Shown: positions 7,790-16,046, counted from the first letter of the stretch. The stretch is 17,981 nucleotides of DNA from Chloroflexia bacterium (GCA_013698495.1 JACCUV010000028.1:1-17981); one strand, 5' to 3'. Made by a program: numbers and translations. Notes: generated by a model not told the origin, from the letters alone.

Positions 7790-10153
7790 TCAGTCGGCGG
7801 CGGACGGCGATTCCTGGGCCGATTGCATCGCCTCCCAAACTCGTTGGGGCGTGAACGGCGTGTTCAAGTGCGTGATGCCCCACGGTTCGAGGGCGTCGAT
7901 CACGGCGTTGACAGTGGCCGGAGTGGAACCGATCGTGGCCGCCTCGCCGATTCCCTTGGCGCCCATCTGGTTGATGTAGGTCGGGGTTTCGGTATGGTGC
8001 GATTCGAACTCGGGGAAGTGGTGCGCCCGCGGCACGACGTAGTCGTTCAAGGTGCCGGAAATCAGTTCGCCCGACTCATCGTAGTGAACTTCCTCGAACA
8101 GGGCCTGCCCGATGCCCTGGGCGAGTCCACCATGGACCTGCCCGGTGACCAGCATCGGACTGATGATTTTGCCGCAGTCATCGACCGAGACGTAGCGCAG
8201 GAACCTGATTTCACCGGTGTCCGGAATTACCTCCACGACGGCAATGTGCGTTCCGAACGGGAAGGTCGTGCCGGATGGCCGGAAGAAGTCGGTCGACTCG
8301 AGACCGGCGTCGAATTCGTCCGGGAGATCGCCGCCGTAGGTCGCGTCCGCGATGTCAGCAAGCGTCACGGAGCGCGTCGGCACTCCCTTGACGCGGTACA
8401 CGCCGTCTTCCAGTTCGATATCCTCGACGGAAGCTTCCAGCATGTGGGCAGCGATCTGGCGCGCCTTATCTCGAATCTTGTCGAGCGAAAGCATCACTGC
8501 CGCGCCACCGACCGCCAGGCCCCGACTGCCCATCGTGCCGTGACCTTGCGGGGTGTTGTTGGTGTCGCCATGGTGTACGACGACATCGTCGAAGTCGGCC
8601 CCGATATTATCGGAGGCGAGTTGGGCGAACGTCGTTTCCTGGCCCTGGCCGTGGGGAGAAATACCGGTGAAGATTGTGACGGCGCCACTCGGTTCGACGC
8701 GGACGGTTGAGCTCTCGTACGGTCCAAATCCGCAAATTTCGACATAGCTCGCCAGCCCGATGCCGATGAATCGACCTTGATCGCGCAACTCAGCCTGTTC
8801 CTGACGAAGCGCCTGGTAATCAATAATTTCAAGCGCCTTGTCCAGCGCCTTGTCATAATCGCCGGAGTCGTACTGCGCCCCGGTGAGGGTGTCGAATGGA
8901 AACCGATCCGGTTGGATGAAGTTTGCGCGCCGCACGTCGACCGGATCGACTCCGGTGGCGTCCGCCACGAGGTCGGCAATACGCTCGATGTAGTAGGCCG
9001 CTTCCGGCCGCCCGGCGCCGCGATAGGCGTGGTTTGCTCCGGTGTTGGTGTAGACAGTGGTGCACACGTAGTCGAGCGCCGGAATGTCGTAACAACCGGT
9101 CGCCATCTGCCAGGTCGAGGAGGCCAGGCCAAGGCCCTTGGGCAGGGCGCCGGCATCGGCGGTGACCCGCGCTCGAAGCGCCAAAATCTTGCCGGTTTCA
9201 TCGGCGGCGGCCTCAATGTCGACCCATTGATTGCGACCATGAGCGCTGCCGAGGAAATTTTCGGAGCGCGTTTCAGTCCACTTTACGGGTCGTTTGAGTT
9301 TGAGGGCGGCGGCGGTGACCAGGAAGTCCTCGGCGTAGGAACCAATTTTCTGGCCAAATCCGCCGCCAACCTCGGGTGCAATGCAACGGACCTGGTTTTG
9401 TCTGAGACCAAGCGCTTTGGCGACCTCGTTGCGATTCCAGTGCGGCGCCTGGGTCGAGGTCCAGAAGGTGACGCCCCGCGTGATTGGATCGGGATTCGCC
9501 AGTACGGCCCGTGGCTCGATCGGTGAGGCGCACAGGCGTTGGCTGCGGATGCGCGCACTGGTCGTGAACGGGGCGGCGGCAAAGGCGGCATCGACGTCGC
9601 CACCGCGCTTGCCGCCAACCACGGCCCCGATGTTGTTGGCTACCTCGTCGTAGACGCGTGGCGATCCGTCTTCCATCGCCGCAAAGACATCGGTCACCGG
9701 GTCGAGCGGATCGATGTCGAGTTCGACCAACTCGATGGCATCGACGGCTTGAGCGCGGGTCTCGGCCACGACCATCGCGAGCGCTTCGCCAACGAAACGA
9801 ACCTTGCCTGAGGCGAGCGGCCGGATTGGTGGAACAGGAATTTCCCCGGCGGCATCTTCTTCGGTTGCGCCGGTGTCCTCCTCGCCGGAATCCTCGCCGC
9901 GGGAGGTCGTATCGACGTTGGCGAGATACTCGTGAAGATTGTCTCCGGTGATGACTGCCACCACGCCGGGCGCCTGTTCGGCAGCTGACGCGTCCACACC
10001 TTTGAGCACGCCATGCGGATATGGACTGCGCACGAACGCGGCGTGGAGAATGCCGGGAAGCTTCACATCGTCCACGTAGGTCGAACTTCCGGTGATCAAT
10101 CGAGGGTCTTCCTTGCGGCGGACCGTGGCGCCGACCATTTTACTCATGACCAT
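7790..10153 (-). CDS. Xanthine dehydrogenase/CO dehydrogenase-family molybdopterin-binding large subunit (form II CoxL-like)
   Basis: A 787-residue molybdenum hydroxylase large subunit. The N-terminus (MVGATVRRKEDPRLITG, then YVDDVKLPG) is the usual opening of the aldehyde oxidase/xanthine dehydrogenase a/b hammerhead domain. Cofactor-binding blocks include GGGFGQK (263-269, Gln268) and PHGQGQETTFAQ. GAKGIGEAA carries the catalytic base Glu737. The active-site loop is AYRGAGR (376-382), as in form II 'CoxL-like' proteins. True CO dehydrogenase (form I) has AYRCSFR with the Cys that binds copper, so CO oxidation is unlikely; the substrate is probably an aldehyde, purine or N-heterocycle. An acidic insert (residues 86-104) interrupts the first domain. 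The start at 10153 is chosen over 10246 because of GGAG 10 nt upstream and family conservation. No medium (FAD) or small (2Fe-2S) subunit gene is adjacent. Confidence 0.92.
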   Translation of the reverse strand: MVMSKMVGATVRRKEDPRLITGSSTYVDDVKLPGILHAAFVRSPYPHGVLKGVDASAAEQAPGVVAVITGDNLHEYLANVDTTSRGEDSGEEDTGATEEDAAGEIPVPPIRPLASGKVRFVGEALAMVVAETRAQAVDAIELVELDIDPLDPVTDVFAAMEDGSPRVYDEVANNIGAVVGGKRGGDVDAAFAAAPFTTSARIRSQRLCASPIEPRAVLANPDPITRGVTFWTSTQAPHWNRNEVAKALGLRQNQVRCIAPEVGGGFGQKIGSYAEDFLVTAAALKLKRPVKWTETRSENFLGSAHGRNQWVDIEAAADETGKILALRARVTADAGALPKGLGLASSTWQMATGCYDIPALDYVCTTVYTNTGANHAYRGAGRPEAAYYIERIADLVADATGVDPVDVRRANFIQPDRFPFDTLTGAQYDSGDYDKALDKALEIIDYQALRQEQAELRDQGRFIGIGLASYVEICGFGPYESSTVRVEPSGAVTIFTGISPHGQGQETTFAQLASDNIGADFDDVVVHHGDTNNTPQGHGTMGSRGLAVGGAAVMLSLDKIRDKARQIAAHMLEASVEDIELEDGVYRVKGVPTRSVTLADIADATYGGDLPDEFDAGLESTDFFRPSGTTFPFGTHIAVVEVIPDTGEIRFLRYVSVDDCGKIISPMLVTGQVHGGLAQGIGQALFEEVHYDESGELISGTLNDYVVPRAHHFPEFESHHTETPTYINQMGAKGIGEAATIGSTPATVNAVIDALEPWGITHLNTPFTPQRVWEAMQSAQESPSAAD

Positions 10154-10225
10154 GTCGGGAAATCTCCAGTTCGCCGCGATGACGGGCAGCGCTCGACTCG
10201 ACTCCAGTTCAGGATGCTTAACGAT

Positions 10226-10254
10226 ATTCTCACGGGTCAGGCACAACCGGTCAA
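10226..10254 (-). promoter_or_regulatory. Possible sigma70-type promoter for the hydroxylase gene
   Basis: On the minus strand TTGACC (10254-10249) is followed after exactly 17 nt by GAGAAT (10231-10226), matching five and four of six consensus bases. It lies about 70 nt upstream of the chosen start at 10153, inside the gap after the LuxR-type gene. This would allow expression separate from the regulator and also argues against the longer start at 10246. Confidence 0.4.
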
Positions 10255-10278
10255 TTGGCGGTTTTGGACACCCGCCAA
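10255..10278 (-). terminator. Hairpin after the LuxR-type gene; weak or partial terminator
   Basis: A perfect 7-bp stem (TTGGCGG pairing with CCGCCAA) with a 10-nt loop lies 19 nt downstream of the regulator stop codon. Only a short AATT follows on the minus strand instead of a real T-run, so it may be an attenuator or mRNA 3' stabiliser, not a full terminator. It directly abuts the putative promoter of the next gene. Confidence 0.35.
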
Positions 10279-10297
10279 ATCGGGTTGGTCAACGGAC

Positions 10298-11056
10298 TCA
10301 GGAAAGGTTGGCGGCGCCAAGTCGACTCGTAGGCGTCGATGTGACACCGGCCGTTTCCGGTTCGATAGCGCTGTCTATCTCAATCGAAAGCCACCCACGG
10401 CGCAGGGCGGTGACGACGGCCTGCGTCCGATCGTTGACCGCCAGTTTGCGCAGAATCGACGTCACATGATTCTTGACCGTTTGGGCGCTGATGCCGAGCG
10501 CGTAGCCGATTTCGGCATTGGTCATTCCGTCGCTGACCTTGCGCAGAATCTCAAGCTCGCGGTCGGTCAACGGCATGAGGGCATGGCTGATGGCGGCATC
10601 GGCGGTGGAGTTGGTGCGGAACTGATCGAGGACACGCGCGGCCACGTACGGCTTGCTCAAGAGTTGCTCGTTGATGACGTACTCACCTGTCGCCGCGCGC
10701 GTGACAAGTTCCCGCAGCGTCTGTTCGCTGATGTCGCGACCGGAATAGGCGGCGGCTCCGGCCCGAATCGCCGAGAACAATTCGTCGTCGCTCTCGTGGG
10801 CCGCGATCACGATGGTCGCGATCGCGGGATAGCGACGACGCATTTCGGCGGCAAATGACAATCCCGGCGCTTCCGTCAAGGTCGTGCCGATCAGGGCGAC
10901 CACCGGCGAGGCCTCGTCGGCCAATCGATAGGTGGCCTCCACTGAGTCGGCGCTGCCGGCGACTTCAATGCCATCGATCGATTCCAACACTGAAACGAGA
11001 CCATGGCGAAAAAGCGGTTCTCGCTCGACGACGATGACGCGAATCGTATCTGCCAT
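10298..11056 (-). CDS. LuxR/NarL-family transcriptional regulator with degenerate receiver domain
   Basis: A 252-residue DNA-binding regulator. Residues 4-125 align with a response-regulator receiver, starting IRVIVVEREPLFRHGL. The C-terminal LuxR/GerE helix-turn-helix (about 163-227) is canonical, with LTDRELEIL, MTNAEIGYALGISAQTVKNH and RKLAVNDRTQAV. The receiver has lost its switch residues. The phospho-acceptor Asp is replaced by Gly57 (PVVALIGTTL), the DD pair by ERE, the Thr/Ser by Ala in VIAAHES, and the Lys of YLLKD by Arg (YSGRD). Phosphorylation control by a histidine kinase is therefore unlikely, and no kinase gene is near. The start at 11056 is preferred because GGGTG lies about 7 nt upstream. 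It lies just upstream of the hydroxylase gene in the same direction, which suggests but does not prove that it controls it. Confidence 0.9.
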   Translation of the reverse strand: MADTIRVIVVEREPLFRHGLVSVLESIDGIEVAGSADSVEATYRLADEASPVVALIGTTLTEAPGLSFAAEMRRRYPAIATIVIAAHESDDELFSAIRAGAAAYSGRDISEQTLRELVTRAATGEYVINEQLLSKPYVAARVLDQFRTNSTADAAISHALMPLTDRELEILRKVSDGMTNAEIGYALGISAQTVKNHVTSILRKLAVNDRTQAVVTALRRGWLSIEIDSAIEPETAGVTSTPTSRLGAANLS

Positions 11057-11260
11057 GTGCATCACCCTGTCCCACATTTGCCCAGATCGATTCAAAGAAC
11101 GCCTGGGCTGGCCGCAAATCACCGGAATCGCGAAAAATTACGCATTGTCATCGCCACCACCGCGTCACCACCCGTTGAGGCGAGGCAAGTCCGTATCTTA
11201 CGACTGTACACCACGGAACGGGAGTCGGGAATGAACGCGGGCAAATGGAAGCGCCTGCGT

Positions 11261-12145
11261 TTAGTGCGCGTTGGCGTGCTTGCCAAGGCCCGCCGGCGCC
11301 GGCGCATTGCGAATGAGTCCGGTCACGGCGATCAGGGTCAGCAGGTAGGGCAGCGCTACCAGCAAATCGGGGGAGACAGGGAATCCCGAGGTTGCCTGGG
11401 CCTGGATCTGGACGGCCTGCGCTGAACCGAACAGCAGTGCCGCGGCAGCGGCCCCGAAAGGCGTCCATCCACCGAAAATCACCGCCGCCAGGGCTATGAA
11501 TCCGCGCCCGGCCGTCATGTCAATGGTGAAGTACGAAAGATTGCCGATCGAGAGGAACACGCCGCCGCAGCCCGCCAACGCGCCGCTGGCGACGACCGCC
11601 AGATATCGGTTGCGCGTGACGTCGATGCCGACGCTTTCCGCCGCCTGGGGACTTTCGCCGGAAGCCATCGTGTGTAAACCTTGCTTTGTGCGAAACAGGT
11701 AAAAGTGCACCAGCGGCACCAGCACAATCGCGGCGATGATCAGGATGTTGACCCCGCCGAAGACATCTGGAAGTTGGCTGACGGAATCGGTGCCGCCGGC
11801 CCTTCCCCAGATGATCTGGATCAGAAACGCGGTCAATCCCGCCGCCATGAGGTTAATCGCAGTACCAGCTACAATCTGGTTCCCGCGCAAGGTGATGCAC
11901 CAGAAGGCGTGAATACATCCGGCCACGGATGCCGCGCCGACGCCGATGATGGCTCCGAGCCAGGAAGAACCTGTCCAGTGTGTGCCGGCCACGGCGAAAA
12001 AGGCGCCGGTCAGCATCATGCCCTCGAGCGCGATGTTGATCACGCCTGAACGCTCGGAGAGCAATCCGCCCATCGCCGCGAACACGAGTGGCGTCGCCAT
12101 GCGGAGTGTAGCTGTTAGCAGCGCCACAGTGAAGAAGTCGCTCAC
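11261..12145 (-). CDS. BMP-type nucleoside ABC transporter permease 2 (NupQ/YufQ-like)
   Basis: A 294-residue inner-membrane permease of the branched-chain-amino-acid/ribose/nucleoside (BPD_transp_2) family. It shows about eight to nine hydrophobic segments and the family hallmark GGLLSERSGVINIALEGMM near residue 26, followed by Gly/Ala-rich helices such as GRGFIALAAVIFGGW. It pairs with the other permease to form the translocation channel. The start is a GTG that overlaps the upstream permease stop (GTGA), so the two are translationally coupled and made in equal amounts. It is the last gene of the importer operon. About 200 nt separate it from the LuxR-type gene, and I see no clear terminator hairpin in that gap. 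Confidence 0.93.
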   Translation of the reverse strand: MSDFFTVALLTATLRMATPLVFAAMGGLLSERSGVINIALEGMMLTGAFFAVAGTHWTGSSWLGAIIGVGAASVAGCIHAFWCITLRGNQIVAGTAINLMAAGLTAFLIQIIWGRAGGTDSVSQLPDVFGGVNILIIAAIVLVPLVHFYLFRTKQGLHTMASGESPQAAESVGIDVTRNRYLAVVASGALAGCGGVFLSIGNLSYFTIDMTAGRGFIALAAVIFGGWTPFGAAAAALLFGSAQAVQIQAQATSGFPVSPDLLVALPYLLTLIAVTGLIRNAPAPAGLGKHANAH

Positions 12146-13284
12146 GAAAGTCGATCCAGCCTGGGGGAAATGTTCGGCGAAAGCAGCTTGGCGCCTGCGT
12201 TCGTTTCGCTCTCACCGTCACCACCCGAGGGCGGCGGCGGTTCAACCCTACGGAAAAAAGGCAGGCGATTCATTGCCTCAAACGCCGCGACCGCCAGAAT
12301 CACCAGCCCCTGCAAGACGAGCACTATCTCCTTGCTCACGCCGGCATTGGCCTGCATGGATGGTGCGCCGGCGCTCAACATCCCGAACAGTAATCCGGAA
12401 AAGATGACGCCGATCGGGTGATTGCGGCCAACCAACCCCACCGCGATCGCCGTGAAGCCCAGTCCCGGCGGCGTCGCGCTGTGCCGCCCGTGCAAACCCA
12501 GCGATTCGCCGGCGCCGGCCAAACCGGCCAACGCTCCGGCAAGGGTCATCGAAATCGCGATCGTCAGTCCCCAGCGAATGCCGCCAAATTGAGCCGCGCC
12601 CCGCGAGAGGCCGACGGTGCGAACCTTGTACCCGAATGTGGTGTGGAAGAGCACGAACCAGATTGCGACGGCCGCGACCATGGCGAGGATCACCCCGGCA
12701 TGAAGACGAGTCAGATCGAGGATCACCGGCAGCCGCGCGGTGTCGAGCACCCGCTCGGTGCCCTGGACCGCTGGATCGACGGGAAGCACGTCCTCTCGTT
12801 TCTGGATCGAGTAGGTGATGAGGCGGAAGGCGAGGTAGTTGAGCATGATCGTGGTGATCACCTCATGGGCGCCAGTCACGGCCTTTAGCGTGCCGGGAAC
12901 AAATCCCCAGATGCCGCCCGCGATCGCCGCCGTCAGCACTGCCAGCGGCAGGTGAATTGCGGTCGGCAGTCCCCAATCGGTGGCTCCGACGAGCGCCGCC
13001 GCAAAGCCGCCGATCACCAGTTGCCCTTCGATCCCGATATTGAACATTCCGGCCCGTGCGGCGATCGCAAAGGCGAGACCTCCGAGGACAAGTGGGGCGG
13101 CGTAGACGAGCGTTTCCGCCCGGCCCCGCCGCGAGCCAAGGGCGCCTTCCGCCAGTGAACGATAGGCATCCCACGGGTCAAGCCCCGACACCAACATCAC
13201 GCCTGCGCCAATCACCAGGGCAATGAGCACCGCCACGACGGAACCGGCGGCGTTGACGATTGCGCTTCCCTGTCGAGTTGTCAC
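12142..13284 (-). CDS. BMP-type nucleoside ABC transporter permease 1 (NupP/YufP-like)
   Basis: A 380-residue inner-membrane permease, the larger of the pair. An N-terminal hydrophobic segment (about 12-33) is followed by a periplasmic-type segment (DPWDAYRSLAEGALG). The family signature GLAFAIAARAGMFNIGIEGQL is at about residues 69-89, and multiple transmembrane helices follow. GHEVITT-like AHEVITTIMLNY is also typical of the family. The C-terminus carries a hydrophilic, Pro/Gly-rich tail of about 35 residues (PPPPSGGDGESE onward), probably cytoplasmic and not needed for transport. The start is GTG at 13284 with GGAG 9 nt upstream, 40 nt after the ATPase gene. The stop overlaps the start of permease 2. 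Confidence 0.93.
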   Translation of the reverse strand: MTTRQGSAIVNAAGSVVAVLIALVIGAGVMLVSGLDPWDAYRSLAEGALGSRRGRAETLVYAAPLVLGGLAFAIAARAGMFNIGIEGQLVIGGFAAALVGATDWGLPTAIHLPLAVLTAAIAGGIWGFVPGTLKAVTGAHEVITTIMLNYLAFRLITYSIQKREDVLPVDPAVQGTERVLDTARLPVILDLTRLHAGVILAMVAAVAIWFVLFHTTFGYKVRTVGLSRGAAQFGGIRWGLTIAISMTLAGALAGLAGAGESLGLHGRHSATPPGLGFTAIAVGLVGRNHPIGVIFSGLLFGMLSAGAPSMQANAGVSKEIVLVLQGLVILAVAAFEAMNRLPFFRRVEPPPPSGGDGESETNAGAKLLSPNISPRLDRLS

Positions 13285-13324
13285 TTCTTGCCGCTCCGGC
13301 GCGGGCGTCGTGGGTGAGCCGCCA

Positions 13325-14881
13325 TCAGTCGGCCGCCTCGGTCGTCGTGATCGCCCGACCGCCCATCAGCAGTCCGAGCTGCGCGCGATCCGCGGTGGCG
13401 CCGGCGAACTCGCCGACGATCCGGCCCTCGCTGAGCACCACGATCCGGTCGCTCAAGTCCATGACCTCGTCGAGGTCGAAGGAGAGCAGCAACACTGCCT
13501 TTTGCTGATCGCGGGTTTCCACCAGGCTGCGATGCACAAACTCGATCGCGCCAACGTCCAGCCCCCGTGTCGGCTGAATCGCCAGCACGATGTCCGGGTG
13601 GCGCTGAAGTTCGCGGGCAATGATTAACTTTTGCTGGTTTCCGCCGGAGAGCGCCCGCGCGGCGGTGTTGGCCGAAGGCGCGCGGACATCGAACTTTGCC
13701 ATCAGGTCAGTGGTGAGATTGCGAATCCAGCCGGATTTGATCCATCCGCCGCTGGTGAATCCCGCGCGCTCGGTGTTGCCGAGCAAGGTGTTTTCCCACA
13801 GGGGGAAGTCGAGCACCAACCCTCGGCCATGCCGATCCTCCGGGATGTAGGCGACGCCGGCGCGACGAAATCCGGTCGCGTTTTCGCCAATCACACTCTT
13901 GCCCTTGATTGTCAAGGTTCCTGAGTCTGGTGTTTTCAAACCCGCAAGCACCTCAATCAATTCCGATTGGCCGTTGCCTTCGATGCCGCAAACACCGAGG
14001 ATTTCGCCCCGCCGGAGTTGAATTGACGCAATGTTGAGGGTTTCCGCACGATGACTACCGATGCAGACGAGATTCGTGCCTTCGAGGATGACTTCGCCGG
14101 GCGTTGCCTCGTCACGATCGACTCGCAACAGCACCGATCGCCCCACCATCAGCTCGGCGAGTTCAGGGGCAGTCGTTTCAGCGGTGATTCGAGTGCCGAT
14201 GGTCTTGCCCCGGCGAATCACGGTGACGCGGTCGCTGACAGCGGCGACCTCTCGCAGCTTGTGGGTGATGAAGATGATTGTGCCGCCGTCATACTTGAGG
14301 CGTCGCAGGATGACGTAGAGGTCGTCGATTTCCTGGGGTGTAAGCAGTGCGGTCGGTTCGTCGAGGATGAGGATGCGGCTGCCCTGGTACAAGGCGCGCA
14401 GGATCTCGACGCGTTGTTGCGTGCCGACTGGCATATCGCCAACCTTGGCGTCGGGGTCGAGGTTAAGCCCGTACGCCGATGCCAACTCGCCAACCCGCCT
14501 GGAGGCGGCCACCCGATCGAGCACGGAATCCGGACCCTCATTGCCGAGAATCACGTTTTCGGCGACGGTGAACCTGGGGATCAGCATGAAGTGCTGATGA
14601 ACCATGCCCAATCCCGCCTCGACGGCTTGTCGCGTGTTGTGGAAATGCACCGGCTCGCCATTAATGAGGATCTCGCCTTCGTCGGGGTTGTAGAGCCCGA
14701 AGAGGAGGTTCATCAAGGTCGATTTGCCGGCGCCGTTTTCGCCGAGGAGCGCATGAATCTCACCGGCGCGGACAGTGAGGTCGACACCATCGTTGGCGAC
14801 AACGCCTGGAAACCGCTTCACCACATTCCGCATGACAACGGCATCAGCGGCTGGCGACGTTGTGGATGGGGGGTCTGGCAT
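13325..14881 (-). CDS. BMP-type nucleoside ABC transporter ATPase, two nucleotide-binding domains (NupO/YufO-like)
   Basis: A 518-residue cytoplasmic ATPase with two fused ABC domains. Domain 1 has Walker A GENGAGKST (47-55), Q-loop MVHQHFMLIP, signature MPVGTQQRVEI, Walker B ILILDEPTALLTPQE and switch His in FITHKL. Domain 2 has a changed P-loop GIEGNGQSE (299-307) in which Gln replaces the Lys, an intact signature LSGGNQQK, and IQPTRGLD in place of the Walker B Asp-Glu. This asymmetry is normal for the RbsA/NupO/YufO class, where one site does most of the hydrolysis. The start at 14881 has GGTGAG 8 nt upstream. It lies between the binding-protein gene and the two permeases, and completes the importer. 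Confidence 0.95.
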   Translation of the reverse strand: MPDPPSTTSPAADAVVMRNVVKRFPGVVANDGVDLTVRAGEIHALLGENGAGKSTLMNLLFGLYNPDEGEILINGEPVHFHNTRQAVEAGLGMVHQHFMLIPRFTVAENVILGNEGPDSVLDRVAASRRVGELASAYGLNLDPDAKVGDMPVGTQQRVEILRALYQGSRILILDEPTALLTPQEIDDLYVILRRLKYDGGTIIFITHKLREVAAVSDRVTVIRRGKTIGTRITAETTAPELAELMVGRSVLLRVDRDEATPGEVILEGTNLVCIGSHRAETLNIASIQLRRGEILGVCGIEGNGQSELIEVLAGLKTPDSGTLTIKGKSVIGENATGFRRAGVAYIPEDRHGRGLVLDFPLWENTLLGNTERAGFTSGGWIKSGWIRNLTTDLMAKFDVRAPSANTAARALSGGNQQKLIIARELQRHPDIVLAIQPTRGLDVGAIEFVHRSLVETRDQQKAVLLLSFDLDEVMDLSDRIVVLSEGRIVGEFAGATADRAQLGLLMGGRAITTTEAAD

Positions 14882-14899
14882 CGGGCGGACTCACCAATC

Positions 14900-14929
14900 G
14901 GCACGGAGAGGACATGACCTCCCCGTGCC
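14900..14929 (-). promoter_or_regulatory. Strong intercistronic RNA hairpin upstream of the ATPase gene
   Basis: In the minus-strand transcript a 12-bp stem (GGCACGGGGAGG with CCTCTCCGTGCC, one G-U pair) encloses a 6-nt loop. No T-run follows, so it is unlikely to be a full intrinsic terminator. It lies after the binding-protein gene and ends 18 nt before the ATPase start, close to its ribosome binding site. Such hairpins commonly protect the upstream binding-protein mRNA and lower expression of the downstream transporter genes. Confidence 0.65.
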
Positions 14930-14933
14930 GCCG

Positions 14934-14954
14934 GGGCCGATAGCAGCTCGGCCC
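14934..14954 (-). promoter_or_regulatory. Second intercistronic hairpin just after the binding-protein stop codon
   Basis: A perfect 7-bp GC-rich stem (GGGCCGA pairing with TCGGCCC, 7-nt loop) begins 9 nt downstream of the binding-protein gene and is followed 4 nt later by the larger hairpin. The two together look like a stabiliser and partial read-through barrier. Confidence 0.55.
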
Positions 14955-14963
14955 GCGAAAGGA

Positions 14964-16046
14964 CTAGCTGGCTGGAGTAGCCTCAGGCGTGGCGCCGCCT
15001 TCAAGCACGGTTGGCTCGAACGCCTCCAACTCAGCGTCATTGGCGGGGACCGCGATTGTGCCATCGATGATCGCCTGCTTGTAGGCTTCCACGATGTCGA
15101 GGGTTCCCTGATCCACGCTGGCGTGGAACCCGAGGAGGTCCATGCCGGCCTCAGTCAGGCCAAGGTCGCGAATGCCAGCCTCGAACGTGTCGTTGGCGAC
15201 CTGTTCGCAACCCTGGTAGACGGCCTCATCGACACCCTTCTTGATGTAGGCGAGTTGCGCTTCCGGGCCGAGGTGCGATTGATCGGTATCCCCGGCAAGA
15301 ATCCAAACACCCTCGCCTCGCTCGTTGGCGGCGTCGAAACTCCCCACCCCGGTGCGTCCGGCAATGGGCAAGACGATGTCGGCGCCGTTGTTGAATTGGG
15401 CCAGGGTCAGATCCTGTCCCAGGGTCGGGTCTTCGAAGCTGTCCGCGTAGGAGATGAGGATTTCGATATTCGGATTGATCGTGCGAGCCCCCGCAATGAA
15501 ACCGACCTCGTATCGCTCGACTGGTGGAACGCGGATGCCGCCCACAATTCCCAGCACACCGGTCTGCGTCACGAGCGCCGAGAGGATGCCCCCGAGGAAA
15601 GCGCCCTCATGTTCCTTGAAGACCACCGACTGGACATTCGGGTTTTCATCGATGGCGTCGATGAAAACTATGAACTTGTCCGGAAACTGCGGCGCGACTT
15701 CGGCCACGGCATCGATCAGGAGGAAGCCATTGGGAACCGTCAACTGACCCTGTTCCAGCGCCAGCGTCAGGTTGGTGACGTAATCGGCCTGGGTCTGGCT
15801 TTCGAGCACGCGCCAGTCGATCCCGAAGTCCTCGGCGGCCTGCACACCTCCGGCGTTCGCGAGGTCGTTGAAGTTCTGATCGCCGATGCCGGCGGTGTCG
15901 GTGACCAATGTGGCGATGACATCGGAGTCCTGGGCCGCGACGTAGGCGCCTTTGCCGAGGACTGCGGCGCCGAGCGCCGCGCCTCCCGATGCCACGATCA
16001 GCCGACGTCGGTTCAGGCGCGCATTCAATCGAGTAAGACCTGCCAT
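14964..16046 (-). CDS. BMP-family ABC transporter substrate-binding protein
   Basis: A 360-residue extracytoplasmic binding protein of the Bmp/PnrA/Med family, which usually captures purine nucleosides. The N-terminal signal has consecutive arginines (LNRRRLIVAS), then a hydrophobic Ala/Gly stretch and an AAQ-type end near residue 40. This fits a Tat-type export signal better than a lipoprotein signal, since no lipobox Cys is present. The mature protein opens with ATLVTDTAGIGDQNFNDLA, the conserved first strand and ligand loop of BMP proteins, followed by EHEGAFLGGILSAL and GIVGGIRVPPVERYEVGF, also family blocks. The C-terminus ends in an Ala/Thr/Pro/Glu-rich tail. The start at 16046 is fixed by a near-perfect ribosome binding site GGAGGG 6 nt upstream; the longer start at 16067 is unlikely. 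It is first in the importer operon. The ligand cannot be named from sequence. Confidence 0.93.
   Translation of the reverse strand: MAGLTRLNARLNRRRLIVASGGAALGAAVLGKGAYVAAQDSDVIATLVTDTAGIGDQNFNDLANAGGVQAAEDFGIDWRVLESQTQADYVTNLTLALEQGQLTVPNGFLLIDAVAEVAPQFPDKFIVFIDAIDENPNVQSVVFKEHEGAFLGGILSALVTQTGVLGIVGGIRVPPVERYEVGFIAGARTINPNIEILISYADSFEDPTLGQDLTLAQFNNGADIVLPIAGRTGVGSFDAANERGEGVWILAGDTDQSHLGPEAQLAYIKKGVDEAVYQGCEQVANDTFEAGIRDLGLTEAGMDLLGFHASVDQGTLDIVEAYKQAIIDGTIAVPANDAELEAFEPTVLEGGATPEATPAS

Noticed and set aside
7595..8710. Plus-strand ORF of 371 codons opposite the hydroxylase gene
   Set aside because: It overlaps argH and runs antisense to a strongly supported CDS, with low-complexity Arg/Gly/Asp content typical of shadow frames.
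7790..10153. Annotation as aerobic CO dehydrogenase CoxL
   Set aside because: The AYRCSFR loop needed for the Mo-Cu site is absent; AYRGAGR is found instead and the partner subunits are missing.
13900..14000. Loss of Walker A Lys in the second ABC domain as evidence of a defective transporter ATPase
   Set aside because: GxxGxGQS in domain 2 is normal for RbsA/NupO/YufO-class fused ATPases.
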